From contig NZ_LMPG01000001.1 in NCBI RefSeq assembly GCF_001423765.1, forward strand, positions 702,523-766,522: 64,000 nucleotides of DNA, read 5' to 3'. The notes under the pieces were generated by a model, which did not search any database, was not told the DNA's origin, and worked only from the letters and a program-made list of their open reading frames with translations. This DNA is from Sphingomonas sp. Leaf343. GTDB lineage: Bacteria > Pseudomonadota > Alphaproteobacteria > Sphingomonadales > Sphingomonadaceae. Positions 9,471 to 19,611 of the stretch are shown piece by piece; position 1 is the stretch's first letter, and each line of letters opens with the position of its first letter. Both the position numbers and the translations under genes were made by a program.

Positions 9471-9584
9471 ACCGACAATGGTTTTGCGGCGCTTTTAAGG
9501 TGGCGGCGCGCGAGCGGGTGGGTAAAAGGGTTAATTCAGGGGTCTGGCCAGGGTTTTGGGCCGGGGACGCGGAGAGTATTGGCG
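9471..9584 (+). promoter_or_regulatory. ftsA-ftsZ intergenic region, probable ftsZ leader
   Basis: This 114-base gap is the only sizeable one between ftsQ and ftsZ and is AT-richer than its surroundings around GGTAAAAGGGTTAATTC. Read on the minus strand, 9527-9534 gives TTAACCCT, seven of eight matches to the TTAACCAT-type CtrA half site known from alphaproteobacteria. I saw no convincing -35/-10 pair. Calling it an ftsZ promoter is inference from position. Confidence 0.35.
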
Positions 9585-11117
9585 ATGAGCATCGAATTCC
9601 TGGCACCGGAAGTGGACGAACTGACGCCGCGCATCGCGGTGATCGGCGTCGGCGGCGCGGGCGGCAACGCGATCGCGAACATGATGCGCGCCGACGTGCA
9701 GGGTGTCGACTTCCTCGTCGCCAACACCGACGCGCAGGCGCTGAAGCAATCGACCGCCCCGAACCGCGTGCAGCTCGGCACGAAGATCACGCAGGGGCTG
9801 GGCGCGGGCGCGCGGCCGGAGATCGGTCGTGCGGCCGCCGAGGAGACGATCGACACGCTCGCCAAGCAGCTCGAGGGTTGCCACATGGTGTTCATCGCCG
9901 CCGGTATGGGTGGCGGCACCGGCACCGGCGCGGCCCCCGTCATCGCCAAGGCGGCCCGCGATATGGGCATCCTGACCGTCGGCGTCGTGACCAAGCCGTT
10001 CGCGTTCGAGGGCAGCCGCCGCTCCAAGGCCGCCGATGGCGGGATCGAGGAATTGCAGAAGTACGTCGATACGCTGATCGTCATCCCCAACCAGAACCTG
10101 TTCCTGATCGCCAACGCGAACACCACCTTCAAGGAGGCGTTCAGCATGGCGGACGAGGTGCTGCAGCAGGGCGTGCGCGGCATCACCGACCTGATGGTCA
10201 TGCCCGGCCTCATCAACCTCGACTTCGCCGACGTCCGTTCGGTGATGCAGGAGATGGGCAAGGCGATGATGGGCACCGGCGAGGCGGCCGGCGACAATCG
10301 CGCGCTGGAAGCGGCGCAGAAGGCGATCGCCAACCCGCTGCTCGACGGCGTGTCGATGCAGGGCGCGAAGGGCGTCATCATCTCGATCACCGGCGGCGAC
10401 GACATGCGCCTGCTGGAAGTCGACGAGGCCGCGAACCACATCCGCGATCTGGTCGATCCCGACGCCAACATCATCTGGGGATCGGCGTTCAACCCCGATC
10501 TGGAAGGCCGCATCCGCGTGTCCGTCGTCGCGACGGGCATCGAGGCGGAGGCTCGTCCCGCCTCGGCCGCGGCATCCGCGCCGGAGCCGACGCGTTCGTT
10601 CAGCTTCGGCATGACGCGCAAGCCCGACGAGACGCCGTCGTTCCGCCCGACCTCGTCCGAGCCGGCTGTCGCTGCGTCGACGCCGGCCGCGCCCAGGGCG
10701 GAGGAGCCGATGGAACTGTCGACGCTCGCCCCTGCCGGGCAGGACGGAACCGCCGACGACGAACTGGTGCTGGGCGCCGACACGATGGTGACGCCGCCGC
10801 CAGTACCGACGCCTGCTCCCACGCCGGTTCAGGCCCCGGCGGCGGCTGTGCCTCGTTCTGCCGCCGCGCCCAAGCCTGCCGCGCCGACCCCGGCAGCGGA
10901 CGAAGGTGGCCAGCGTCGCCAGTGGCTCGCCCCCGGCAACGAGGCCGCACCGGCCCCCGCCGCCGCCGCACCGCGCGTGAAGCTCGGCGGCACCTTGTTC
11001 GAGCGCATGTCCAACGCCGCGCGCGGCGCGGCGCGGGACGATGACAAGGGCGGCACCGCCGCCGAGCCGGAGTCGCTCGACATCCCCCGGTTCCTGCATC
11101 GGCAGAACAACCAGTAA
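9585..11117 (+). CDS. ftsZ: Cell division protein FtsZ
   Basis: FtsZ is the tubulin-like GTPase that forms the division ring. It has 510 residues. The nucleotide-binding start [15 protein letters not shown] is at about 16-30, the tubulin signature GGGTGTGA at about 109-116, and the T7 loop region [13 protein letters not shown] follows. After the core (about 320) comes a long Pro/Ala-rich linker of about 170 residues, common in alphaproteobacteria, ending with the conserved tail peptide DIPRFLHRQ that binds FtsA. ATG 9585 was chosen; a TTG two codons upstream is less likely. Confidence 0.97.
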   Translation: MSIEFLAPEVDELTPRIAVIGVGGAGGNAIANMMRADVQGVDFLVANTDAQALKQSTAPNRVQLGTKITQGLGAGARPEIGRAAAEETIDTLAKQLEGCHMVFIAAGMGGGTGTGAAPVIAKAARDMGILTVGVVTKPFAFEGSRRSKAADGGIEELQKYVDTLIVIPNQNLFLIANANTTFKEAFSMADEVLQQGVRGITDLMVMPGLINLDFADVRSVMQEMGKAMMGTGEAAGDNRALEAAQKAIANPLLDGVSMQGAKGVIISITGGDDMRLLEVDEAANHIRDLVDPDANIIWGSAFNPDLEGRIRVSVVATGIEAEARPASAAASAPEPTRSFSFGMTRKPDETPSFRPTSSEPAVAASTPAAPRAEEPMELSTLAPAGQDGTADDELVLGADTMVTPPPVPTPAPTPVQAPAAAVPRSAAAPKPAAPTPAADEGGQRRQWLAPGNEAAPAPAAAAPRVKLGGTLFERMSNAARGAARDDDKGGTAAEPESLDIPRFLHRQNNQ

Positions 11118-11124
11118 GCGTGGC

Positions 11125-11211
11125 GCGGCAGGATCGGGTCGATCCTGCCGCCGGCAACGATCGGCATGGCCGTCGAACGCCGGTGATTCTGCGAGCGTTC
11201 GACGGGCCATG
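11125..11211 (+). terminator. Two strong consecutive stem-loops after ftsZ
   Basis: The first is a 12-bp perfect stem with a three-base loop (11125-11136 with 11140-11151, GCGGCAGGATCG). The second pairs 11165-11180 with 11195-11211 (CATGGCCGTCGAACGC), 16 pairs with one bulged base and a 14-base loop. Neither has a T tract. They probably end or attenuate the dcw transcript, or stabilise the ftsZ mRNA end. About 100 bases remain before the next gene. Confidence 0.6.
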
Positions 11212-11317
11212 GATACAGGCGGAGGCCACTCGCCGCCCGCCTCGCCCGACTCGGCGCGTGGCGGCGGATCAGACATTGCCGGTTCACCCGCACTCGGGTT
11301 CAGGGTAATTCCATATC

Positions 11318-13573
11318 ATGGCCCGTACATTCCGACCCCTGTTCCTCGCCGGGGCGCTCGCCGCCGCGAGCGTCGCCGCCATCGCCTCCGGTCAGGCGGT
11401 GGTCCAGTCTCTTGCGCCCGGCGACGCCGATCTGCTCGCGACGCAGATGCGTGCGCTGGCGGCGAACCCCAGGGACTTGAACGCGCTGGCGACCGCTGGC
11501 GAACTTTCGATCAAGCTGGGCGACCTGAGCGGGGCGGCGGCCCTGTTCGCGCGGGCGGACCGGATCGACCCGCGCAACGGCCGCGTGAAGGCGGGCATGG
11601 GATCGATCCTCGTCCGCTCCGAGCGGCCGGGCGAGGCGCTGCGATTCTTCCAGCAGGCGGAGACGAGCGGCTGGACCGCCGGCCGCTTCGCCGCCGATCG
11701 TGGCCTTGCCTATGATCTGATCGGCGAGCAGCGGCGGGCGCAGGCGGATTACCGCGTCGCGCTGGCGACCGCGTCCGACGACGAGACGATCCGTCGCTAC
11801 GCCCTGTCGCTGGGCATCGCCGGCAAGCAGACGGAGGCGCTGGCACAGCTCGATCCGCTGGTCCGCAAGCAGGATCGGGCGGCGTGGCGCGCGCGGGCGT
11901 TCGTGCTGGCGATGGGCGGCGATACGGCCGGCGCGGAGAAGATCGCGACCACGATGATGCCGGCGGGCGTGGCGCAGGGGCTGGGATTGTTCTTCCAGCG
12001 ACTGCCCACCTTGCCGGCGGCCGACCGTGCGTTCGCGGTGCATTTCGGAGAGATCGCGGCCACGCCGGAACGGATCGCCGACGCGCGCCTGACGCCGGCG
12101 CTCGCCGCGCTGCCGCCCGAGCAGGTCGCATCGGCGCCGGTGCAGGTCGCGGCGGTGACGCCGCAGGTGCAGCCGGATCGCCGGTCCGTTCGCCGCACCC
12201 GGCCGGGTCGTCAGACGCTGTCGACGACCGCCGCGCCGGTCGTGCTGGCGGCGAACACGACGGTTGCCCGCCCCGGGTTCGGTGCGCAGCCGGGCATCGC
12301 CCCGGCAACGGCTTCCGCCACGAGCATGCGGGAAACCGATGTGCGCGTCGCCGCCACCCCGTCGCGACCGGCGACGCCGGCCGTGACGGTTCAGCCGGTC
12401 CAGTCCGTCGTCGCCCAGCCGGTCGTCCGCCCCGCGCCGGCGCAGGTCGCGCAGGTCGCACCGCAGCCGGTCCAGACCGCCGCCGCCCCGCCCCCGTCGA
12501 CGGAACCCGTCGCGCCGGTGCAGACCGCCGCCGCGACCCGGCGCGCGGACTCCGTGCTCGCGCGGATCGTCGCCAGCCTGTCGATCCCGGCAGCCGAACT
12601 CGGCGTGGTCGAGCCGATCGTCGCCACGACCGCGCCGCCGCGCCCGGTCGTTCCCGTCGAGGTCGCCAGCGCGCCGCGATCGACCGACGGTCGCCGCGTC
12701 GTCGCGGAGGCCGCCGCCAAGGAAGCGCGCGACACCGCGGTGCGGCGCACGGTCGCCGCCAAGCTGACGGGTGATGCGGATGCCGACGACGCGAAGCCGC
12801 TGACGCCTGCGCAGAAGCGCGCCGCCGATCGTCAGGCGGCCGCTGACAAGCGCGCCGAGGAACGGGCACTGGCGAAGATGACGCCGGCACAGCGCCGCGC
12901 CGCGGCGCGCAAGGCAGCGACCGACGCGGCGACGACGGACGACGTGGCGGAGGTCAAGTTGACGCCGGCGCAGAAGCGCGCCGCCGATCGTCAGGCGGTG
13001 GCCGACAAACGCGCCGAGGAACGGGCGCTGGCGAAGATGACCCCGGCGCAACGTCGCGCCGCCGCGCGCAAGGCGGCGGCGGAGAGCGCCGAGGAACCGG
13101 TCGAAATCGCCGATGCGAAGCTGACGCCGGCGCAGCGCCGTGCCGCGGCACGCAAGGCAGCGGCGGAAGAGGCGGAGAAGCCGCTGACCCCGGCCGAGAA
13201 ACGCGCCGCGGCGCGCAAGGTGCTGGCCGACAAGAAGGCGGACGCCGAGAAGAAGGACCTCGCCGACAAGGCGGCGGCGGACAAGAAGGCGGTGCGGTCC
13301 AATCCGTCGCGTATCTGGGTGCAGGTCGCGGGCGGCGCGAATCAGGGCGACCTGGCGAAGGCGTGGAGCGGCGTGAAGGCGAAGTCGCCGGCGCTGGCTG
13401 CGCGGGCGGGCTATTCGACGCCGCTGCGCGCCACCAACCGCGTGCTGACGGGCCCGTTCAAGACCGATGCGGAGGCGCGCGCGTTCGTCAACCAGCTCGC
13501 CAAACAGGGCGTGTCCGCCTTCCCCTTCACCAGCGACGCCGGTCAGACCGTGACGAAGCTCGGTGGCAAATGA
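11318..13573 (+). CDS. TPR and SPOR domain protein, exported
   Basis: The 751-residue protein begins with an uncleaved or cleaved signal ([20 protein letters not shown]), so it acts outside the cytoplasm. Residues about 35-230 look like tetratricopeptide-type helical repeats ([20 protein letters not shown], then similar helices). A long Pro/Val/Ala-rich stretch follows. Residues 495-640 hold charged Ala/Lys/Arg repeats. The last 90 residues (from RIWVQVAGG, about 665) are a SPOR domain, which binds denuded septal glycan. Position right after ftsZ supports a division role. The start has no strong ribosome binding site. It is not a named gene that I recognise. Confidence 0.85.
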   Translation: MARTFRPLFLAGALAAASVAAIASGQAVVQSLAPGDADLLATQMRALAANPRDLNALATAGELSIKLGDLSGAAALFARADRIDPRNGRVKAGMGSILVRSERPGEALRFFQQAETSGWTAGRFAADRGLAYDLIGEQRRAQADYRVALATASDDETIRRYALSLGIAGKQTEALAQLDPLVRKQDRAAWRARAFVLAMGGDTAGAEKIATTMMPAGVAQGLGLFFQRLPTLPAADRAFAVHFGEIAATPERIADARLTPALAALPPEQVASAPVQVAAVTPQVQPDRRSVRRTRPGRQTLSTTAAPVVLAANTTVARPGFGAQPGIAPATASATSMRETDVRVAATPSRPATPAVTVQPVQSVVAQPVVRPAPAQVAQVAPQPVQTAAAPPPSTEPVAPVQTAAATRRADSVLARIVASLSIPAAELGVVEPIVATTAPPRPVVPVEVASAPRSTDGRRVVAEAAAKEARDTAVRRTVAAKLTGDADADDAKPLTPAQKRAADRQAAADKRAEERALAKMTPAQRRAAARKAATDAATTDDVAEVKLTPAQKRAADRQAVADKRAEERALAKMTPAQRRAAARKAAAESAEEPVEIADAKLTPAQRRAAARKAAAEEAEKPLTPAEKRAAARKVLADKKADAEKKDLADKAAADKKAVRSNPSRIWVQVAGGANQGDLAKAWSGVKAKSPALAARAGYSTPLRATNRVLTGPFKTDAEARAFVNQLAKQGVSAFPFTSDAGQTVTKLGGK
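12800..13230 (+). repeat. In-gene repeats encoding charged Ala/Lys/Arg units
   Basis: Inside the SPOR gene, two near-identical units start at 12800 and 12959 (159 bases, 53 codons). Each encodes [12 protein letters not shown], then [12 protein letters not shown], then [13 protein letters not shown]. Shorter derivatives start at 13121 ([19 protein letters not shown]) and 13184 ([12 protein letters not shown]). All are in frame, so copy-number change would lengthen or shorten the helix without breaking the protein. Confidence 0.85.
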
Positions 13574-14736
13574 GCGTGCATGCTCCCTGGGCGTCGAACC
13601 CGGGGAGCAGCCTGGGTCGCCTTCACGAAGAACATAGCGGGACCACGCGCGGGCCGCGCGACGCGTTCCAGCGCGATCGGGACCGGGTGATCCACTCGAT
13701 CAGCTTTCGCCGGCTGCGGCACAAGACGCAGGTGTTCATGGCGCCGGACGGCGACCATTTCCGCGTGCGCCTGACGCACAGTATCGAGGTCGCGCAGATC
13801 GGCCGCACCGTGGCGCGCACGCTGGGCCTGAACGAGGACCTGACGGAGGCGCTGTGTCTGGCGCACGACATCGGCCATCCGCCGTTCGGTCATGCCGGTG
13901 AGGATGCGCTGAAGGCGGCGACGCATGAGGCGGGCGGCTTCGACCATAACGGCCATACGCTGCGCGTGCTGACCGAGATCGAGCGGCCCTATCCCTTGTG
14001 GAACGGGCTGAACCTGACGTGGGAGACGCTGGAGGGGCTGGCGAAGCATAACGGGCCGGTGCGCCATCCCGGCTGGGCTTTGGCGGCGGCGGATGCGGCG
14101 TTCCCGCTCGATCTGGCGAGCCACGCATCGCTGGAGGCGCAGGTCGCGGCGATCGCGGACGATATCGCGTACGACAATCACGATATCGACGACGGGCTGC
14201 GCGCGGGCCTGCTGACGCTCGACCAGTTGATGGCGGTGCCGCTGGTGGCGCGCGGCTGGGCGGCGGTGACGGCGCGCTATCCGGGCGTGTCGCAGACCCG
14301 GCTGGCGCGCGAGCTGGTGCGGAGCCAGATCGGGACGATGGTGACCGACCTGATCGCCGAGACGCGCGCGCGGATCGCCGCCAGCGGTGTTGGATCGGTG
14401 GACGACGTGCGCGCCGCGGGGATTGCGCTGGTCGGGTTCTCCCCCGCGATGCGCGAGGAGGAGCGCGACCTGAAGCGCTTCATGTACGCCAATCTCTATC
14501 ATCACCCCCGTCAGCTGGAGGCGGCATCGGCGGCGCATCATGTCGTCAGCGGGCTGATCGCGACGTATCGCGCCGACGGCGACCTGCTGCCGCCGGGATG
14601 GCGGGAGGATCTGCCGGATACGGAGCCGGCGCGGAGCCGGCACATCGCCGATTTCATCGCGGGCATGACGGACCGGTATGCGATCACCCGCTACCGCGAA
14701 CTGATCGGGCCCATCGACCTGCCCGAAGGATTCTGA
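13570..14736 (+). CDS. dgt: dGTPase-like HD-domain triphosphohydrolase
   Basis: Members of this family hydrolyse dNTPs to deoxynucleosides and triphosphate. The 388-residue protein has the typical N-terminus [21 protein letters not shown], then the metal-binding histidines of the HD domain: [12 protein letters not shown], and [17 protein letters not shown] around H99-D100, and a later FDHNGH. The ATG at 13570 overlaps the SPOR gene stop (ATGA). Substrate specificity (dGTP or broad) cannot be told from sequence. It is the shorter alphaproteobacterial type. Confidence 0.92.
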   Translation: MSVHAPWASNPGSSLGRLHEEHSGTTRGPRDAFQRDRDRVIHSISFRRLRHKTQVFMAPDGDHFRVRLTHSIEVAQIGRTVARTLGLNEDLTEALCLAHDIGHPPFGHAGEDALKAATHEAGGFDHNGHTLRVLTEIERPYPLWNGLNLTWETLEGLAKHNGPVRHPGWALAAADAAFPLDLASHASLEAQVAAIADDIAYDNHDIDDGLRAGLLTLDQLMAVPLVARGWAAVTARYPGVSQTRLARELVRSQIGTMVTDLIAETRARIAASGVGSVDDVRAAGIALVGFSPAMREEERDLKRFMYANLYHHPRQLEAASAAHHVVSGLIATYRADGDLLPPGWREDLPDTEPARSRHIADFIAGMTDRYAITRYRELIGPIDLPEGF

Positions 14737-14744
14737 AGCAGGGA

Positions 14745-14769
14745 CGGCGCGGCAGGCTATGCCGCGCCG
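14745..14769. terminator. Hairpin between dgt and a convergent gene
   Basis: CGGCGCGGCA at 14745-14754 pairs perfectly with TGCCGCGCCG at 14760-14769 around a five-base loop. It lies in the gap between the convergent dgt and the small secreted-protein gene, so it can serve both strands. No T tract is present. Confidence 0.65.
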
Positions 14770-14793
14770 CCCCCGTCAGCTTATCCGGCCAAC

Positions 14794-15096
14794 CTAGAGC
14801 GTGTGTGCCGAGACGCCGCCGGCCGCGCCCCTGGCATCGCGCACGGAAAAGGCGACCGGCGTCTCGCCCGAGCGGCCCGTCACGCGACCGTCGCGAACCT
14901 GCAGGCGGAACGTCTCGCCGCCGGGTAGGCGACGACCCTTCAGCACGGTGGACTTGCCGAGTGCGGAGGTCGTGTAGGTATAGGTGTGGCCGTCATGGAC
15001 GAACGTCCGCTGTGCGGCGTCGCCGGGGCCCTGGGCCATGCCGATGGTGCTGGTGAGAGCGGCGGCGAGGGCGGTGAGAATAGTGGTCTTGCGCAT
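14794..15096 (-). CDS. Small secreted protein of unknown function
   Basis: I do not recognise this 100-residue protein. It starts with a clear signal peptide (MRKTTILTALAAALTSTIGMAQ), with cleavage likely after AQ near residue 22, so it is probably periplasmic. The mature part is beta-rich and mixed-charge (RTFVHDGHTYTYTTSALGKS, then LKGRRLPGGETFRLQVRDGRVTG). It contains no cysteine. It is convergent with dgt and divergent from argS, sharing a 189-base upstream region with it. Confidence 0.7.
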   Translation of the reverse strand: MRKTTILTALAAALTSTIGMAQGPGDAAQRTFVHDGHTYTYTTSALGKSTVLKGRRLPGGETFRLQVRDGRVTGRSGETPVAFSVRDARGAAGGVSAHTL

Positions 15097-15207
15097 GATC
15101 GTGGACTCCGCACGGGAATGACGTTGCGCCGGATCAGGTCCTCTCCACTTTCGACACCGATCATATTGCGGTGCAGCATGCCCGCAACTGCAAAGCGGAA
15201 CGCCCGG

Positions 15208-15226
15208 GATTGCGCTTGGCGCAATC
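15208..15226. promoter_or_regulatory. Perfect palindrome in the argS upstream region
   Basis: GATTGCGC (15208-15215) and GCGCAATC (15219-15226) form an exact inverted repeat around TTG, 60 bases before the argS start. It may be an operator for a dimeric regulator or a short RNA hairpin in the argS leader. No other signal was seen in 15097-15285. Confidence 0.45.
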
Positions 15227-15285
15227 GCGTTTGAGCCTTCGCGGCTTTGCGGTTACACGCCGACGCTTTCGCGAAACGGATCGAC

Positions 15286-17010
15286 ATGACGCTCTACACC
15301 CGGTTCGCCGCGCATATCGACGCGGCGCTCGACGCCCTGACCGCAAACGGCACGCTGTCGGGCGGGCTCGACCGCCGCAACGTGACGGTCGAGCCGCCGC
15401 GCGACGCCACGCATGGCGATCTGGCGACCAACGCCGCAATGGTCCTCGCCAAGCCGGCGGGCGTGAAGCCGCGTGCGCTGGCGGAGGCGCTGGCGGCCGA
15501 GCTTGAGACGCTGCCCGAGGTGTCGCGGGTCGATGTCGCCGGCCCGGGATTCATCAACATGGTGCTGACCGATGACAGCTGGCGCGAGGAACTGGCCGCG
15601 ATCCACGCGGCTGGCGACGATTACGGCCGCTCGACCGGCGGGCAGGGCACGACCGTCAACATCGAATACGTCTCCGCCAACCCGACCGGGCCGATGCACA
15701 TGGGCCATTGCCGGGGCGCGGTGGTCGGCGACGCGCTCGCCAGCCTGCTGGAGTTTGCGGGATCGACGGTGATCCGCGAATATTACGTCAACGACGCCGG
15801 CGGTCAGGTCGACGTGCTCGCCCGCTCCGTCCACCTCCGCTACCGCGAGGCGCTGGGCGAGGACGTGACGATCCCGGAGGGGCTGTACCCCGGCGACTAT
15901 CTGGTCCCGGTCGGACAGTCGCTCGCCGCCGAGTTCGGCGACCGGTATCGCGATGCGCCGGAAGCGGAGTGGCTGGAGCCGTTCCGCACCCGCGCCGTGG
16001 CGGCGATGCTGGTCCTCATCAAGGACGATCTGGCGCTGCTCGGCATCCATCACGACCTGTTCTCGTCGGAGGCGGAGCTTCAGGCGGCGGGGAAGCCGGA
16101 GGCGGCGGAGGCGGACCTGCGCGCCCGCGACCTCGTCTATGACGGCGTGCTGGAAGCGCCGAAGGGCGAGACGCCGGACGACTGGGAGCCGGTGGTGCTG
16201 CCGCTGTTCCGCTCGACCGCGTTCGGGGACGACCAGGACCGGCCGATCCGCAAGTCGAACGGGCAATGGACGTATTTCGGTGCCGACCTCGCCTACCATT
16301 ATCAGAAGGCGCAATCGGCGGATCAGTTGATCGACATCTGGGGCGCGGATCATGCCGGCACGGTCAAGCGCATCGTCGCCGCGGTCGCCGCGCTGACCGG
16401 CGGCAAGACGCGGTTCGACGTCAAGCTGATCCAGATGGTGCGGCTGCTGCGTGGTGGCGAGCCGGTGAAGATGTCCAAGCGCGCCGGCAACTTCGTGACG
16501 CTGGCGGACGTGGTGCGCGAGGTCGGCAAGGACGTCGTCCGCTTCACGATGCTGACGCGGCGGGCCGACGCGCAGATGGATTTCGACTTCGCCAAGGTCG
16601 TGGAGGCGTCGAAGGACAATCCGGTCTTCTACGTCCAGTACGCCCATGCCCGCATCGCATCGGTCCATCGTCGCGCGGCGGAGGCGGGAATCGAGGGTGG
16701 CGAAGCCGATCTGTCCCGTCTTGATACGGATGAATTGGCGCTGGTGAAGCTGGCGGCGCAGTTCCCCCGTACGATCGAGACGGCGGCGGCGACGCGGGAG
16801 CCGCACCGGATCGCCTTTTACCTCTATGACTTGGCGGCGGCATTTCACGCTGCGTGGAACGTCGGCAACGATCGGCCGGATCGCCGTTTCCTGATCGCCG
16901 ACGATGCCGGGGCGACTCGCGCCCGGCTTTTCCTCGCCGCGGGAATCGGGCAGATCGTGCGCAATGGTCTGCGCGTCATGGGCGTCGAGGCCGTGACGGA
17001 GATGAATTGA
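15286..17010 (+). CDS. argS: Arginyl-tRNA synthetase
   Basis: ArgRS charges tRNA-Arg. It is a class I synthetase of 574 residues. The HIGH-equivalent motif reads HMGH at about 138-141 (NPTGPMHMGHCRGAVVGD) and the KMSKR signature is at about 395. The Arg-specific N-terminal domain and the C-terminal DALR anticodon domain (from about 455) are both present. ATG 15286 begins MTLYTRF, the conserved start; an upstream ATG at 15247 would add 13 residues. It heads the row argS-SPOR-nagZ-scpAB-tatABC and overlaps the next gene as TGATG. Confidence 0.96.
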   Translation: MTLYTRFAAHIDAALDALTANGTLSGGLDRRNVTVEPPRDATHGDLATNAAMVLAKPAGVKPRALAEALAAELETLPEVSRVDVAGPGFINMVLTDDSWREELAAIHAAGDDYGRSTGGQGTTVNIEYVSANPTGPMHMGHCRGAVVGDALASLLEFAGSTVIREYYVNDAGGQVDVLARSVHLRYREALGEDVTIPEGLYPGDYLVPVGQSLAAEFGDRYRDAPEAEWLEPFRTRAVAAMLVLIKDDLALLGIHHDLFSSEAELQAAGKPEAAEADLRARDLVYDGVLEAPKGETPDDWEPVVLPLFRSTAFGDDQDRPIRKSNGQWTYFGADLAYHYQKAQSADQLIDIWGADHAGTVKRIVAAVAALTGGKTRFDVKLIQMVRLLRGGEPVKMSKRAGNFVTLADVVREVGKDVVRFTMLTRRADAQMDFDFAKVVEASKDNPVFYVQYAHARIASVHRRAAEAGIEGGEADLSRLDTDELALVKLAAQFPRTIETAAATREPHRIAFYLYDLAAAFHAAWNVGNDRPDRRFLIADDAGATRARLFLAAGIGQIVRNGLRVMGVEAVTEMN

Positions 17011-17747
17011 TGGCCGACGATCTCGACATCCGCGACGAGGATCGCCTTCCCTGGCTGGAAACGGTGGAGCCGGACGAGCCCGAGGGATCGGGCGTCGGCC
17101 AGGTCATCGCGCTCGCGCTGGCGGGACTGATCGTGGTGGCCGCGATCGGCTTCGGCATCTGGCATCTGACGGCCAGTCGCACCACCGGCGAGGGGCAACT
17201 GATCGCCGCGCAGGAGGGCGACTACAAGGTCCGTCCCACCGAACCCGGCGGCCTGAAGGTCGAGGGTGAGGGCGACAGCGCGATCGCGACCAGCGCGGGC
17301 AAGGCTCAGGGTACCGGCGCGATCGACCTGAAGGCGGTGCCCGAAGCGCCCGTGGCCAGCCAGCCGGCGGCGGCGGCGAAGCCCACGCCAAAGCCGAGCG
17401 CGACGCCGGGCCGGAGCACGGTCGCCAAAGTGCCGACGCAGGCGACGGGACCGTTGAAGGCCGCGGCCCCGCTGACCGGCTCGCGCCCGGCGGCACAAAG
17501 CTCGGCCGGTGGCGGTTCGCTCGTTCAGCTCGGCGCGTTTCCGTCGGAAGCGGCGGCGAACTCGGCGTGGGACCGCTTCGCCAAGCGGTTCGCCTATGTG
17601 GCCGCGCTCGGCAAATCGGTGCAGCCGGTCGCGACGGGCGGCAAGACGCTGTACCGCCTGCGCGTCAATGCGGGCAGCGCCAATCAGGCCGCGGATATCT
17701 GCGGCCGGTTGCGCGTCGCGGGGGAAAGCTGCTTCATCGCGAGTTGA
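17010..17747 (+). CDS. SPOR domain membrane protein
   Basis: The 245-residue protein has a short acidic cytoplasmic N-terminus, a single membrane segment at about residues 30-50 (VIALALAGLIVVAAIGFGIW), a Pro/Ala-rich periplasmic linker, and a C-terminal SPOR domain (from SLVQLGAFPSEAAANSAW, about 168, to the end). SPOR domains bind septal peptidoglycan stripped of stem peptides. The start overlaps the argS stop. A SPOR gene between argS and nagZ is common in alphaproteobacteria and ties it to cell-wall turnover at the septum. Confidence 0.88.
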   Translation: MADDLDIRDEDRLPWLETVEPDEPEGSGVGQVIALALAGLIVVAAIGFGIWHLTASRTTGEGQLIAAQEGDYKVRPTEPGGLKVEGEGDSAIATSAGKAQGTGAIDLKAVPEAPVASQPAAAAKPTPKPSATPGRSTVAKVPTQATGPLKAAAPLTGSRPAAQSSAGGGSLVQLGAFPSEAAANSAWDRFAKRFAYVAALGKSVQPVATGGKTLYRLRVNAGSANQAADICGRLRVAGESCFIAS

Positions 17748-17827
17748 GGGTTCGTCGCGCCGGAGGTCGGGTGTCGCGCTTTCGTCGAGACTAGCCCCGA
17801 TCTCGCCGACGCCCTAGACCAGCCGGC

Positions 17828-18829
17828 ATGAAGCCCGTCATCTTCGGCCTGTCCGGCCCGGTCCTGACCTCCGACGAACGCGCGTTCTTCGCGGCGGTCG
17901 AGCCCGCCGGCTACATCCTGTTCAAGCGGAACATCGTCGATCGCGCGCAACTGCGCGCGCTGACGGATGCGCTGCGCGATCTGGCGGGTCGCGACGATCT
18001 GGCGATCCTGATCGATCAGGAGGGCGGGCGCGTCGCGCGGATGCAGCCGCCGGAATGGCCCGGCTTTCCCGCCGGACCGGCGTTCGACGCGCTGTACGAG
18101 ATCGCGCCGATGTCCGCGATCCAGGCGATGCGCGCCAACGGCGAGGCGCTGGGCCTGATGCTCGCGGAGGTCGGCATCACCGTCGACTGCGCGCCCCTGC
18201 TCGACGTGGCGCAACCCGATACGACCGAGGCGATCGCCTGCCGCGCCTATGGCCGGGAGCCGCTGCGCGTCGCGGCGCTGGGGCGGGCCATGCTGGAGGG
18301 GCTGGCGGCGGCGGGCATCGTCGGGGTCGTGAAGCACATGCCCGGCCACGGTCGCGCGCTGGTCGATTCGCACCACCTTCTGCCGACCGTCACCGCCTCC
18401 GACGCGGAACTGGAGGTCGATCTGGCCCCGTTCCGCACATTGGCCGGCGCGCCGATGGGCATGACCGGCCATATCGTGTTCGAGGCGTGGGATGCGGAGC
18501 GGCCCGCGACGCTGTCGCCGACGATCATCACCGACATCATCCGTGGCCGGATCGGCTTCGACGGGCTGTTGATGACCGATGACATCGACATGAAGGCGCT
18601 GTCGGGCACCGCCGGGCAGAAAGCGGCGGGCGCGATCGCCGCCGGGTGCGACCTCGTCCTCGATTGCTGGGCGCGGATGGACGAGATGGTCGAGATCGCC
18701 GGCCTGCTGGACGAGATCGCGCCGGCGTCGCGGGAGCGACTGGACAGGGCGATGGCGAGCGTGCGGCCGGGGACGGGCGACATGGCCGCGCTGATCGCAA
18801 AGCGGGATGCGCTGCTGGCGTTGGTGTGA
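17828..18829 (+). CDS. nagZ: Beta-N-acetylhexosaminidase NagZ
   Basis: NagZ is the cytoplasmic GH3 enzyme that removes GlcNAc from recycled GlcNAc-anhydroMurNAc muropeptides. The 333-residue protein carries the GH3 substrate-binding DQEGGRVARM motif at about 63 and the NagZ signature KHMPGHGRALVDSHHLLP starting at about 169, which includes the Asp-His catalytic dyad loop. There is no signal peptide, as expected. An 80-base gap separates it from the SPOR gene. Confidence 0.95.
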   Translation: MKPVIFGLSGPVLTSDERAFFAAVEPAGYILFKRNIVDRAQLRALTDALRDLAGRDDLAILIDQEGGRVARMQPPEWPGFPAGPAFDALYEIAPMSAIQAMRANGEALGLMLAEVGITVDCAPLLDVAQPDTTEAIACRAYGREPLRVAALGRAMLEGLAAAGIVGVVKHMPGHGRALVDSHHLLPTVTASDAELEVDLAPFRTLAGAPMGMTGHIVFEAWDAERPATLSPTIITDIIRGRIGFDGLLMTDDIDMKALSGTAGQKAAGAIAAGCDLVLDCWARMDEMVEIAGLLDEIAPASRERLDRAMASVRPGTGDMAALIAKRDALLALV

Positions 18830-18882
18830 CGTATTCGGCGGCTTCCCGTGGCAACGCCGCCGCCTTCTGATATTCCGCCGCG

Positions 18883-19611
18883 GTGGATGACGATGCGCTG
18901 ACGGTGGAACTGGAGGGGTGGGAAGGGCCGCTCGACCTGCTGCTCGCGCTCGCACGGTCGCAGAAAGTGGATTTGCGTGCGATCTCCATCCTGTCGCTGG
19001 TCGAGCAGTATCTCGCCTTTATCGAGGACCAGGCGGAGCGACTGGAACTGGCTGCCGATTATCTCGTGATGGCGGCGTGGCTGGCGTATCTGAAGTCCGC
19101 GCTGCTGCTGCCCCGCGAGCCGGAGCAGGACCCCGATCCGGACGAACTCGCCCTGCGCCTGCAACTCCGGCTGGAGCGGCTGGATGCGATGCGGGAGGCC
19201 GGCGCGCGGCTGATGGCGCGCGACCGGCTGGGTCGCGACGTGTTCCGGCGCGGCGCGGCGGGGGAGGGGCTGACGACGGTGCGCCGTACCGGGTGGCAGG
19301 TGGAGATATTCGACCTGATCGCCGCCTATGGCCGCGTCAGCGCGCGGACGCGGCCGGCGCTGCATGTCGTGGCCTCGCGCGAGGTGATGACGCTGGATGC
19401 CGCGCTGGCGCGGGTGGCGGCGATGCTGGCGACGCGGATCGACTGGACCGCGATCGAACGCTTCGTACCCCCGTCGTCGACCGGCCGGCTGCGGCGGTCG
19501 GCGCTGGCGTCCAGCTTCCTCGCGGCGCTGGAACTGGCGCGGCAGGGGCGGGTGGAGCTGGATCAGCGCGCGCCGTTCGCGCCGTTGATGCTCCGGCGAC
19601 CGCGGTCATGA
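18883..19611 (+). CDS. scpA: Segregation and condensation protein A
   Basis: ScpA is the kleisin that bridges the SMC head domains in the condensin complex. The 242 residues start with the diagnostic LEGWEGPLDLLLALARSQKVDL and continue with DYLVMAAWLAYLKSALLLP; the C-terminal winged helix ends in FLAALELARQGRVELDQ. The start is GTG at 18883. The stop overlaps scpB as ATGA. The smc gene is not in this window. Confidence 0.94.
   Translation: MDDDALTVELEGWEGPLDLLLALARSQKVDLRAISILSLVEQYLAFIEDQAERLELAADYLVMAAWLAYLKSALLLPREPEQDPDPDELALRLQLRLERLDAMREAGARLMARDRLGRDVFRRGAAGEGLTTVRRTGWQVEIFDLIAAYGRVSARTRPALHVVASREVMTLDAALARVAAMLATRIDWTAIERFVPPSSTGRLRRSALASSFLAALELARQGRVELDQRAPFAPLMLRRPRS

Noticed and set aside
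9527..9534. CtrA binding site before ftsZ
   Set aside because: Only a single seven-of-eight half site; no second TTAA half at the required spacing, so kept only as a weak note.
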